Positions 48,536 through 60,762 of a stretch of 64,000 nucleotides of DNA are shown here, one piece after another. A program made the position numbers and the translations under genes. The stretch's first letter is position 1. Each line of letters starts with the position of its first letter. The stretch comes from Sciurus carolinensis (Eukaryota; Chordata; Mammalia; Rodentia; Sciuridae), in the NCBI RefSeq assembly GCF_902686445.1, contig NC_062232.1, positions 37,280,454-37,344,453 of the forward strand, in the 5' to 3' direction. Under the pieces are notes generated by a model. The model was not told the origin of the DNA and searched no databases. It saw only the letters and a list, made by a program, of their open reading frames with translations.

Positions 48536-48924
48536 ATAGTACAAATTCCATGAAACTACCCGCCTAACTCTTCACAGTAAAGAATGACTACATCAAATTT
48601 AAACTCATTTCCATATTAATGCCGTAGGTCATCCTTTGTACAGACCCAATTGGAATACCATTAGCATTTTTGATGAGATAGTATGTTGATTGCGGGGTGG
48701 GAGGTATATGTATTTTGGGGGATATAGCAATTCATACTCCAAGATTACTATTTCCAAACATGCTTTTTTAGGACACTTGGCTGAGATGTTTCTACTTCCT
48801 TCCCAACCATCCTTGAGATGTAGTACCCAAGTTACTATCCTAGCTTTTCTTCTAGTCCTGATTATACTTCATTAACTCTTAAGTTTGTAGCTTGGCATTT
48901 ATTGGTAGACCTTAACTTCATAAT

Positions 48925-49015
48925 CTTTTGTCATTAGATTATAAATTCATTGAGAATAGCCACCTCCTCCCCCCTGTTTTGTTCACCACCATAGAAGAGG
49001 AAAAGAAAATAACCA
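48925..49015 (+). mobile_element. L2 3' fragment, sense (weak)
   Basis: cattagattataaattcatt and gagaatagccacctcc recall the L2 tail (ttagactgtgagctccttga type). The similarity is low. Confidence 0.35.
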
Positions 49016-49799
49016 TTTCCTATTACTCACTACTCACTTTAGGTTCATTGTCTGGGGCCCCTGTAATAAAAGGCAAATAAACAAGAAAAAAGTATACAAA
49101 TTTATTTAATATGAATTTTATGTGACTTGGGAGCCTTCATAAAGAAATGAAGGCATGAAGAAACAGATAAATTTGAGTGTGTTTATGCTAGTTTTGATGA
49201 AAGAGTAGAAAGTCTTCCCCGTCTTAGGATAAAGGATATGAGTAGACTGGGAGAAACTTAGCAAGGCCTGTTAATTCAGATTTTTCTGTGTGTCCCTTCC
49301 AGAGAGAGGAGGAAGGATAACTCTCAAGTGTGTGTGTGGGGGGTCTTATGACCTTCAGAGAAGGGTGAGAGAAGATCAGAAAATTCTTCCTACACAAGCT
49401 GTTTTCTCAAATTTCTTCAACTTAAATGTTAGGCCAAGGTGCCATAATTTGGCAGTATGTTCTGAACTTTGTCATTACTATCTTCACAGTACCTTATAAC
49501 TCTAGGTGCTCAATAAATGTTTGAATGCCTTTGTTTTTTTGTTATTGAAAAATGAAACTTGGCTCCTAGTTAATAGTAGACAAGGGCCAGACCTTCTGCT
49601 AATCCTGAGTCATCCAAGGGGACTGAGCACACAAGATTAAATGCTGGGTGATTGGATATATTGAATCTTTTGAGTTTCTGCTGTATTGACACAAATGATT
49701 GGCACTTCTGTTGTCTTGGCATTTTTGTTTGGTGAAGAAGAGTTTAGTTAAGTTAATAAGTTTAGTTTAGTTAATAAGTAACAACAACAACAAAGTACG

Positions 49800-49960
49800 C
49801 TAGTTAAGAGTGAGCTCTGGAGGCTGACCTAGATTGAATTTCTATGTCTACTACTTAGTACCTGTCTTCTTTAGTAGTAAGTTGCTTAGTCTGTGATCCT
49901 CAGTTTCTTCATTTTGTAAACAAAGCCCTCTGCCACCTCATAGGTCAGTTAGAATCTCTA
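49800..49960 (+). mobile_element. MIR, sense
   Basis: gttaagagtgagctctggag, then actacttagtacctgtcttc and gatcctcagtttcttcattt follow the MIR consensus in order. Confidence 0.8.
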
Positions 49961-50469
49961 AAAATAGATATTACTATTTTGCACAAACCTAAGTTTCTTA
50001 TTATTACACAATAATGTCATATACTTTTTGCTAAGACCAAATTAAGAGTTTGTAAAGATTACCCTGGTCTGAGGTAGGACAAACAGCAAAGTTTTGTGGA
50101 GTAGGTAGCATTTAAATGGATTTTGAAAAATTGATAGAATTTAAAGGATGACAAGGATGGGGCAAGATTTCAGTTGAAGGGTAAAGTACGAACAAATAAG
50201 AAAGTTGGGAGAATGTAGGTTGTGTCTTAAAAGTAGTAATGCCCCTCAGTAAACTCATGTTTCCACTCCTCCTCCCACGTTTTTGTCTGTTGTTGCACAA
50301 GCCTTGCTTCCTTCCCACTAGCCTCCCCATCTAGGTCCTTAAGAAGACAGTTGTCTTTCAAATCCTGACTTTCTGAATTAACTACTCCTGCATTCTGAGT
50401 GTCATTGCCTCCCCTCTCACACCCTTGATTTCATTCTTCTTGAGAGTAGAATATTTTATTCATTTTGGC

Positions 50470-50550
50470 TTGTTCAACCCTGTGTATTGTCTCTGGCACT
50501 CACTAAATGCTTAAATTATTTCATTTGTTGAAATAGCAAATGAATGATCC
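50470..50550 (+). mobile_element. L2 3' end, sense
   Basis: tgtctctggcactcactaaa and tttgttgaaatagcaaatga match the L2 terminal region (gcacatagtaggtgctcaat type). Confidence 0.55.
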
Positions 50551-51450
50551 TGATTAAAAACACTTTCAACTAAATTTTTAACAAATTTAATATGAATTTT
50601 TGAAATGGATGTTGTCTGAGACCTTTGTGACTCCCCTGAATTTGTGAATACCTTTCTCACATAATGTTCTCATTCAGAAAGTTGGGGGTAATGAGGACTT
50701 AGGGAAATTGAATTATCATTTAATTACATTTTGTGATGTACTTCAAACATTTTTAAGTGTTTCTAGGAAGTACTTAAAATTCAAAGAAAATGCACAGTGT
50801 AATCCTAGAACAAATTTTAGTATTAAAAAATGTTGAAAACATCACCTGCCTGTTTGCATTTTGAACTTTAAACATCATCTTTTTCTCAAGTCAGCAGACT
50901 GATAGCAGTTGGGGGACAAATGCCCTAGTTCTAGCTATAATCAACTGCCTAATGCATCCTTTCATTGACTTCTTTTCTTCCTGTCTTATTTCTCCACTTC
51001 CTTTCGGGTGTTTTCTAGGGTAACTTCCCAAATAACTGCATGTTCTAAAACTTTTGTCTCAGGGTCTGCTTCTTGGGAAATACAACCCAAGACTGTAGGG
51101 CAAGAAACATTTTATTTTAATAATAGTTTAAAATTTTTAATGTTTTAGTAATCAGAGAAATTTGTAATTTAAAATATAGCATTTTAGAGAAATTTTTTCG
51201 TAAGAATCAATGTGAAAATTTTAGAGAAGATTTACTAAACCAGATTTGCTTAGTTATTGGTACAACATATACTAGACATTCAAATGTTTGCCTTTCTTGA
51301 AGAAAGGGAGTAGGTAGGTAGTTCCTATTTGGAGACCAGAGGTTAAATGAGTCAGGATAAATGTTGGCATCTGTCTGTTTCATACTGCATGAAGAATCAG
51401 AGGTGATTAAAGCCCAAAATAATTGGTGTTATTTTGGCATGTGATTCATT

Positions 51451-51490
51451 CCTTCCTCCCTCCCTCCCTCCCTCCCTCCCTCCCTCCCTC
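51451..51490. repeat. TCCC microsatellite (polypyrimidine)
   Basis: Nine or more TCCC units, about 460 bp upstream of exon 5; the opposite strand is pure purine. Confidence 0.97.
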
Positions 51491-51950
51491 TTAGATGTTC
51501 AAATTTGTCTAGGCTTATATTATACATTTCCTTTGAATTCTAAGTGCTTTCCTAGCAATATTGAATGTAGGATTAAAAAGAGTCCAAGAAGCAGAAATAA
51601 TGCAGATGCAAACAAGAAAGAATAGAATAGCATAGGTTGAGCATTTTCTTATTCTTAAAGAATAGTTTTTTTATTTTAAATTTACTGGTAGAATTATGCT
51701 GGCAATTTTTAGATTTCAGGGCAAGTTTTATTTAATAGAAATCAGAATCTCTATGTTGATTGAATTCTGTGCCATATATTGACTCATCATTGTTATTTTG
51801 CTGTTTAAAAGTATATTATAAGTATATTGTGATGCCTGTTAGAGTTTTAAGAACTTAGAATATCTTGGCTACTATATTTTATAGTAATAACATCATATGC
51901 ACTAGATATAAATGGTTTTCCTAAAAGTCTCTTTTTCCCTTCCTTTATAG

Positions 51951-52009
51951 AATGCTGCCTTTTTATATGGTCTTGGTTTGGTCTACTTCCATTACAATGC
52001 ATTTCAGTG
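51951..52009 (+). CDS. KDM6A: KDM6A exon 5 (start of TPR 2)
   Basis: This 59-bp exon begins on a codon boundary and reads NAAFLYGLGLVYFHYNAFQ plus the first two bases of a Trp codon completed by exon 6. The acceptor is cccttcctttatag/AATG and the donor is CAGTG/gtaagt, close to the consensus. It encodes helix A of TPR 2 (repeat start near human residue 130). H in VYFHYN is the KDM6A state; human UTY has Y. The exon lies at the end of a 24.4-kb intron, and a 40-bp TCCC tract sits about 460 bp upstream of it. Exons 5 and 6 together are 180 bp, so skipping both would keep frame and remove TPR 2. Confidence 0.97.
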
Positions 52010-52273
52010 GTAAGTTGACATAAAATAATAACTCCAGTTGTTCCCAGCAAATAGCTTATTTTAGCTTCTTTGGTTTGATTTTTCTTGGTGGTGTGTGTAT
52101 GATCATGTGTATATATACATATACATAGTGTATACAAAATATTTTAGTGTCAGTAACCCTACATTTTTCAATAGTCTATTGAAATGATTAGATTGTTCCT
52201 TCAAACGTATTGACCCACCTTAGAATATTAGAGTTGTGTATATAGAAGAATCTGATAAAAGATACTGGTCAAA

Positions 52274-52338
52274 GAAGGTTTAGATTATTAGTGTTTTGAT
52301 TGTTAGTGTTTTGAAGGTTTAGATTATTAGTGTTTTGA
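52274..52338. repeat. 39-bp direct duplication
   Basis: The 26 bases at 52274-52299 recur exactly at 52313-52338, 39 bp apart. A partial copy lies between them. Confidence 0.9.
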
Positions 52339-53582
52339 AATTTCTCACTCATTATAGACTGGTAGACCCCAGGTTAATTTGAAGTAAAGGATGACTATGA
52401 TCTCAGATCTCAAGATCTGTGGGTAAATGATCCATGATAATCAATATTTTTATTGGTTCATGATGATCAATATTTTTTTTAACCTTTTCTGACTCCTCTT
52501 TGCCATATACTGGCTAGCACTTTACAATTTCTAGTAACTAGGTACCAGGTCATAAACTCTCAGTTCTCTCTTCTGTAAGAAGAATGATAACACTTCAGAG
52601 TTGGAGATAAATTATGACAGCAATATATAAGATTTTATGAAGTGTGGGGCTCTGTTACTATGACCTTTGTCCCATTGTTGTTTTTCTCTTTACCAGATAG
52701 GTCCTGTAATGGAAAAAATAAAGAATTTGAGTTGGAAGACTGGTATTCTTGTTGCAACATTGCCACTTAGCTCTTGAGTCAAATAATTTCCCTAGGTTTA
52801 TTTCCTCATTTGTTTATAAAACACAAAGAAAACTACTGCAATCATATACCTCTTACAGAATTTTGATCCGCAAATGTGATAATGGTCATTTTATAAACTG
52901 CAAAGCCATGCATAAACTTTTTTTAAAAAACTTTGAAGTATATCTAACTTTGTCAGAGCCCCTTCTGTGCTTCAGAATTTTAAGCCAAGTGGGTGCTATG
53001 AGAGTCCAGAGGAAGGTGATTGTGTGTTTGGCTGAAGGTTATAATTCTTCTATGTACTTGTGTGTATCCTGAGTTTTTACTACAGCACTTCCATATGTTC
53101 ATCAGCGGCAATTTAATATGGTTTCCTTAAGAATGAAACTGTGGACGTGACTGACTTTTCACAGTATAATTTTTTTCTTTCCTACTTGGATCTTGTATTT
53201 TGGTCCTGTTGACTTTTGATCATGTATGGAAACATCACATTATCAGAGAGCATTTGTGTGTATATAGAACACTGTTTTTTGGAAACCAATAATTGATTTT
53301 CATAAAGAAGCTCTGAATTTTTCTCTTAAATTATTCCTTTATAGCAGTCCTAAGTTAAACCTCCTAATATCATATTCAGTATTTCATATTTAAAATGAAG
53401 GATAAGTTAGGATCTTTCTTGAAGATCCTACTCACAGAATTCAAAATTCTAATTTGAATTAGAAGTGGTCTTACAGATAATTTAGTTGTTTCCCCTTTTT
53501 TGCATGTAGAGAAAGCAAGATTTGTTTTCTGTATCACATAACTATTTAGTGGTAGCAGCAAGCTTATACTGAGATTCCTGAA

Positions 53583-53589
53583 GCATGCG

Positions 53590-53628
<39 letters not shown>
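53583..53628. repeat. Alternating purine-pyrimidine tract, GC then AC
   Basis: It reads gcatgcgcgcgcgcgcac and then (AC)n, an unbroken 46-bp alternation of purine and pyrimidine. Confidence 0.97.
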
Positions 53629-53630
<2 letters not shown>

Positions 53631-56600
53631 ATGTAGATTAACAAGTGATTGTTTTTAATCAGCATTTGTAGTTGTTATCTTGGGGAACATTGATAGTCTT
53701 TATGGCATGCCAGGAATAATTTAGGTGAAAACCAGTGCAAGAAACTCTTTAACAGTTGAGGAATGGATATACATACCTCATACCAGCTCAGCTATTTTTT
53801 TTTTTTTTCCACATACCAGTGGTAACTTCTGAGCTTCCCTCTACATTGAAGATAAGAACATAAAGATAGTGAGGTAAAACTGTTATCAGTTCAAAATTTG
53901 ATTGCTTTAATAAGTTTGTGATCATGTTAAGGGTCTTGTAGCTGTGGAAAATTATTACCTTTTTTGATTCCTTCCCTAGATAGAATTTCTGTATATTTTG
54001 GTTGATCTAAGAGATAAAATTGAGTAATAAAAGGATAATGCAATGTCTGAATTAATAAGTGCCATCTGCTTTATTGATCTCATCTTAGTCACCACCATTT
54101 TCTCATATCTTAAGTTTCAATGCTGTAGCTGCTTCCTAAAATAATATATCTTACACATTGTCTGTGAATTCTCCTTGGCTGTGTGTTTTCTCTCTTGCTG
54201 ATTAAATGTTCTTTCACAGACTGTACTTAGCATTTCTGCCTTAACTTGCTGTTTCTTGAACAGCCACAAAATTAGAAAACATGGGGTAGTGCTTAGTGAG
54301 AGGCTTAGAGTACAGTTTTAAGTGATAGGAACTTACTTAGGTTAAAGCTAGTTTTATGTTTTATTTGTGGATGCCTATTGGTTACGGGGGTTAGGAAATT
54401 TTAATTACACACCTGATTCTTTGAGGGTTGTTGAGCAATGTTTCTAGAGAAGAGAATGATGTCCTTTTTTTTTTTTAAATTTTTTTGTTATTGTCAGCAT
54501 AGAGAATATACCTAGGATGTCTCAGTGTTGTATTTCTGCTTCATGTATAATTTAAGTAAAATTTGGTATTTGGTTATGGTGTCTGTTGGCATTTGATGAG
54601 ATTATATATTTTTATAATAATGTGTGACTACCATGTGAGTTTGACTTGGTTAAATTTAATTTTAACTTGGTTAAAAGCAACTATTTTCAACTATAGTATT
54701 ACTGTTAACCTATTTACTTCTTGTCAGATTATGTTCCCTTTTTTCTTTTGGAGTTGATTCTATTGGTCAGCTTTTTGATTAGTTCAATTATTTGGTCAGT
54801 TTTTTCAGTTTCAGTTATAGCCTCTTTTTGGAGGAGCCCATATCAGAAAGTAGTACATTACAGCATCTGTTGCATCCTCCTTGGACTTCCTCTGATTAAT
54901 CAGCTGTATTATTTATTATTCTACTCAGTAATCTGGGACCAAACTTTAAAAAGAATTTCCAGAAGAAGAAAGACAGACATAGAAGCATGTGATAAAATAT
55001 CTACAGCAAAGAGCCAGAAACTGGTCTTTATAAAGCCATTCCCTTACATGTGCATGCATATCAACCCCATGCCCTCACTTGTTCAAGAAGGTAGGAAATT
55101 GCCATCTGAAGAGGTACCTTGAACCAAACTAGTCTTTGGGAAGAATCTGTACCCTAGAGTGAGAGGAAGTGAAATACAGAGAAAGGAAAGACTGACAGAA
55201 AAAGGTAGCTTGTGGGAGGCAGGAGGGGGAAAATCAAGATTTTTAACAATAAAACTGAAGGAAACTATTCTTCCCAGTACAGCCTATAGCCATATCCTAA
55301 ATACATTTCCTTAAAAATCATTAACAACTATCTTTGCCTATAACCTTTTGTATTCTTTTGAATGTCAGAATATTCTGTGATACAGGCATAGGATTATAGA
55401 AATTAGGTTTCCAAATATAATTGACAGGACTGATAAGGAAATGTAGTGATCATTATTATGTTTTCTTCAAAAAGGATTAGGGGAAAGGAGTACACATGAG
55501 TTGAAACAGAAATATTAACACCTAACTAGTAAAGTTTTTTTAGAATTCATTTCCCCACAGCACTGTATGAATCCTAGGTGTTCCTAAAGAGCGTAAGAAT
55601 TTCTGTTCTCCTATATGGTCAATGCTTTGGGTGCAGTAAGGAAAAGGAGTAGTGATTTTAGTGATGATCTTAAAGCTTTTGATGGAATGAAAGAGAATAG
55701 TGCAGGAAATAAACCTTATGTAGTTGTGATACCATTGATTCTGAGGCTTATCTAGCATGGGGTCTGATAAAAGCAGTTTAATGTATAGTTTTGAGCTATC
55801 ATAATATAAATATGCTCTTAGATTGAAAGTTTAATTTTATTTCCATTTAAGTAAAACAGTTGATGTTAACTTGTCGAGTTTCTGGACACTTCTGTTCTGA
55901 AAAAACTAGCAGATTTAACTAATACAGTTCTGTTGAAGTTATGCTTACTAGTGACACAAAGATTTACAGAATTCTGAATTTAATTAATTTTGATTAATTA
56001 AAATCTTGCAGTAAGGGAGGGATAAAAGTATCCCACTGTCCAGAGTAATAAAATGTAGACTGTCTAGAGAGGGCAAAAGAGGCAGGAGAGGTAATAAATA
56101 CATTATGTCAGTAAACCCGTGCATGATCTTTCTAACCTAGCCTCACATTTATGGATCTTTCTGATTCAACCTCATCCTTCTAGCATAGTACTCCTCTAAA
56201 TATATTCTTTGTACTAGTCACACTACACTAACATTTCCCTGAAAACATCCTAAGTATTTTCTTTTATTTATTTTTTTAACCACTGTGACTTTTTGGGTGC
56301 CATTTACTGTTTGGTCTGCCTTCTTTTTTTATTTCCACTTTTTAAAATCTTACCTACTTGACTCTGATTATGTCACCAAATCTTTCTTGTGTCATTTTAA
56401 AAGAATCTCTAAATTTCTGAATATGTATGTGTGAAAATACATATGTGTTGTGTGTATATTATTATTATTACTTATTTAGAGCTAGAATATTCTTCTTTTA
56501 ATCAGTGTGAAATGTTGTACAATTAGTTCATTTACCCTTTCATGTATCCCTGAGGGAAATCTCCAGACTCAGCTTTATTAAGCCCAGAGAACTTAAGTTT

Positions 56601-58136
56601 TATTATGCCTCTTTCCAAGGGTATTAAAACTGTGCTAGGGACATTTAGTTAATAATAGTATTTTTATTACAGTTACAGAAGAGGGCTTTTAAAAACTGAT
56701 TTTCTAGAAATTTTATTAAAAATGACCATTGGGTTAAAATACATTTGGCACATGCATATGATTTTTGGGAGTAGTACTATTGAAATTTTACCTTACTATC
56801 ATTTTATTTTCATCTTTAAATTGCTAACAGTGGTAGACATTAAATGAAAATAATCTAAATTGAAAAAGCTATAGAAATAATTTTGGTGCTATAAATTTTT
56901 TTCAGATTATAATTTAAAATGCCAATAATATCGTACACAGCAATATACACTTTTTGGTTGTAGTAGAGAGTATGCTTTAGGTACTGAAAAAATTATGAAC
57001 CTTTCCGGCATTGTATCATAAATGTATTTTATAGTTTTTGGTAGCCATTTCTTATGTTCTAAAATTCTCTTGTCAGTCAAGAGTTCTGAAGTCAGCAGAA
57101 ATTTTTTGTGTTGGTGATTTAGTAATTTGTGCTGCAGAGACCATGTTCTGGCTACATTTATTTTGGTGAGATATGAATGCAGTCAAATGACAACCAAAAT
57201 TAGAACATTAGCTATGTTTGTTTTGTTGTTTCCCCAGGATGGGAAAAACTAAAAAACAAACCACACACAGGAGAGAAAAATGGGGGGAAATTTAGAAAGA
57301 AAATAAACTTTGATATTTGAATAATGTATTTTGTCTGATATCACCTAATAAGATGATGGATGGGAACTGATCAGTAAAAAGACTCCGGAGTTTCTTCACC
57401 CCAACAGGAAGTCCTATCAATTAACCGTAAAAGTGATGGAATCAGTTAACATCTATTAACTTTAAACCTGTTGCTGTATTATTTAGAATATTAAAAATAA
57501 AAGAACACTGTGGACCTTAAGGAGTAAACTTAAAAAACAAAACAAAACAAAACAAAACTGGAGACAGTACACCAATAGATAGAAAATAAAAATGATTTGA
57601 TTATAGAAAACTGCTAGTTAACACTAAACAAAAAGCAGTTGATAACTGAGTTTGGGTGGTGAGTCCTGAAGTTACTAGTGGATTTAGAGGGAAGTTAAAA
57701 AATGAAAATATTCCAGATCAGCAGAATATAGTGAGAAGAAGCAGTGAAACCAAGGGGGCCCTTATTTGAATGAAGAAATTCCTGAGGTAGCAAGTTCAGA
57801 AATGAGGAGGAGCAGTGGTAGGGCATAACCGGGAATGAAGTTAAATAGGTACTGCTCACAGATCTTAAATGCAACATGAAGGGAGGATTATTAAGTTGTT
57901 AGTATTGTGGTTATTAGGCAGTCACGAGCCACATATTCCAGGAAATAAATGCAAGTTAGAGCAGAGGAAGTTCTTAGAGTTTATTTCTATAATCTAGTAA
58001 TGAGATGTTGAAGATTGGGTCCATGAGATATTGAACCTGAAATGAATTTTGAAACAAGAAGGAGAACTTGATGATTGGGATGTATATTGGCTGCACCTTG
58101 TCCTGGGTACTTTTAATAGACCTTAAAGAAGAAACA

Positions 58137-58321
58137 GGCCAGGTGCAGTGGTACATGTAATCCCAGCGACTTGGGAAACTGAGGCAGGAGGATCCAAGTT
58201 TGAGGCCAGCCTCAGCAATTTAGCAAAAACCCTATCCCCTTCCACTCCAAAAAAAAAGGGGTGGGGGGACTGGGGATGTAGCTCAGTGGTAAAGCAACCC
58301 TGAGTTCAATCCCCAGTATGA
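58137..58321 (+). mobile_element. B1-dID SINE, sense
   Basis: ggccaggtgcagtggtacat, cttgggaaactgaggcagga, A-rich linker, gactggggatgtagctcagt and gagttcaatccccagtatga. Confidence 0.94.
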
Positions 58322-58904
58322 AGGGGTGGGGAGAGTAAACATAATAGACCCAGCCTAGTCTGTCTGTGGTATATGTTTTTGCTTCGTATAGTACCCTTCC
58401 ACCTAGTGTGTTAATGTAAATAGAGAATATGTTAAAAGAGACCCAGGTTTCTTGGTACTTGTGTGACATTTTGAACCAAATGGAAGATATATTTGTGCCG
58501 AAGGCACTGATGGACTGATTAAGATATATATACAAATGCTATGTTTAGGGAAAAGACTGGAACAGATATGAGACAGAAGGAAATATTTCTCCTGAGGGGT
58601 TGCTACTCATGTTCTCTATTTCTCCCCCGCCCCTTGTACACCCTTTTTTTTAAATACCTTTTCTCCCCCCTAACTTCTCAGTTTCTTTATTCCTTCTTCC
58701 CTTTTGCTGTATTCTACTTTTCATTCTTTTTCTTTCAAGTTTATGATTCAGGCCTGCCTGGGGTTATTATTGGCACATATGTACATTGCTTTGTTCTACA
58801 CCCATTCATTCCATTAGATAATTTTCTGACCTTTATCATAAGGTAAGATTATTAGGACATTATAAAGCATTACCTATATTTTTATTACTACACAATATAA
58901 TAGG

Positions 58905-59050
58905 CCCAAAGAAAAGTGCACAAATCAGAAGTGTACATCTTGTTATTTTCATGTAACATTACAAGACATTCATCACTTGGTTCAAGAAATAAAATATTAC
59001 CATCACCCCAGAAGCTTCCAAAAGCTCATTTATTGCTACAGTTGTTCTTT
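58905..59050 (-). mobile_element. Old L1 3' UTR fragment, antisense
   Basis: aaagaaaagtgcacaaatca, agtgtacatcttgttatttt and taccatcaccccagaagctt match the reverse of an L1ME-like 3' end. A SINE follows at once. Confidence 0.65.
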
Positions 59051-59051
59051 T

Positions 59052-59156
59052 CCTTTTTTTTTCTTTCTTTCTTTTTTTATTGTGTTAGGGGGTGGGTGTG
59101 CTGGGGATGGGGATAAGCATATATTCTATCACTGAGCTGTGTCCTCTTCCAGCCCC
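59052..59156 (-). mobile_element. ID SINE, antisense, degenerate
   Basis: A T/CTTT-rich tail, gtgtgctggggatggggata, then tctatcactgagctgtgtcc and tcttccagccc. Confidence 0.75.
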
Positions 59157-60543
59157 TCTTCCTAACCTTTTTCACCCCTCATAAATGTGTGTTGTCTTCC
59201 CCCTTCCACATGTGTGTGCATTGATTGAGAGAAATAGTAAGCCACCTTTGAATTAGAATGTTAATTTGACCCAGTTCTTTCCTGTAAGTCCTTTGATCCC
59301 TCATTACTGCCTCAAAGCCTGTGTATATCATAAAATAAAACATGTGCATACCCACCCACTTAAACCATCTGATACTGTAGCTCTTCTTCAAGAAATTAAG
59401 TACTGTCATAGCCAGGTGTAGAGAAGTCAGATGCCAGATCTGTGCTTCATCCCCCCCCCACCTCTGACTCTCCTGCCAATAAACACTAACTTTTAAAATT
59501 CTTAATTTTATAATGAACATATATATAACCACACATATTTCTGGAAATAAGATGTGAATCCACCAAAACAAACGTTCTAAACACACATGAGGTTTTTTGT
59601 GATATGATATTTTGAATTTTTTATATAAAAGTCTAGTTTTTGTTTTGAAGAAATCTAAGATTCAAAATAACTACCATTAAGGTTTTTTTAACAGTAGAGC
59701 TAATTGTTAAAAAACTTTGCAAATAATATATTAATTTGTGTTTGGGAGAAATTTAAAATTATGTAGAGGTACTCTTAAAATGACTGTTGTATCTGGTATT
59801 TTAACTTCTCAAATTCAAAGTAGGCAGTTTTATCATTGCTACTCATTGTTGAGTAGTAGCAATATAAAATGCATTCGGTGAAAGCCCCCCCCCATTTATT
59901 CTACTGGTAATCAAAATCTTTTATGAAAGATAGTGTTAATTTAATGCAAATGTAGAGTTAGGACAGTGAAGTGAAGAACCCAGAAACAGATCCACATGAA
60001 TATGAACATTTGATTTAGGATGATGTTTGCTACAAATAGTGTAGGACTATTGAACATTAGTACGGAAAACATGGAAACTGGTCCCCCACCTCACATCGTA
60101 TTAAAGATAAGGTATAGATGGATTGTAAACCTAAATATAAAAGATGAAAATAATAAAGTTTTAAAAACTCTTATTTTTATGGTATAGACAAGAAACAGAA
60201 TTAATCCCACTGCTTCAAAATCAAAACCTTCCTATCTGCTTATCCTCTTCTCCCCCAAGAAATTCCAGAAACAGTGAAATCAGTTATTCACATTGTGAAT
60301 TTTATTAAACCATGAAACAATGTTTGAACAATTTAGAATAAATTTAACTGATTTTTTCCATTTCTCTTTTTATATAAGATTTAGATTATATACCTTTAAG
60401 GCCCAAGTCCTCCTTTTAGTTTTTTCCTTATGATTTATTCACATCATTTTTATAAAATTGACATTTCCTTTAAAACAGTATTGCATAAAACAAATTTTTA
60501 CTGTACTACCAAGCAAAAATTAATGCACGTGTTAATAAGTTAA

Positions 60544-60762
<219 letters not shown>

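Larger units (their letters stand above)
27557..51950 (+). other. KDM6A: KDM6A intron 4
   Basis: This is the longest intron in the window (24.4 kb) and the richest in transposons, listed separately. Unrecognised stretches: 27650-28320, 34475-34720, 35640-35970, 36330-36655, 41050-41920, 42150-42405, 42670-42955, 44415-45025, 45330-47010, 48540-48920, 49020-49790, 49960-50470 and 50550-51945. The last of these contains the TCCC tract. A predominance of L1 is in keeping with an X-linked gene. Confidence 0.9.

Noticed and set aside
52274..52475. CRISPR-like spaced repeats
   Set aside because: Only two copies with repeated, not unique, spacer; a slippage duplication in a mammalian intron.
54721..55122. 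133-codon open frame in intron 5
   Set aside because: No recognisable motif and the composition is that of the surrounding intron.
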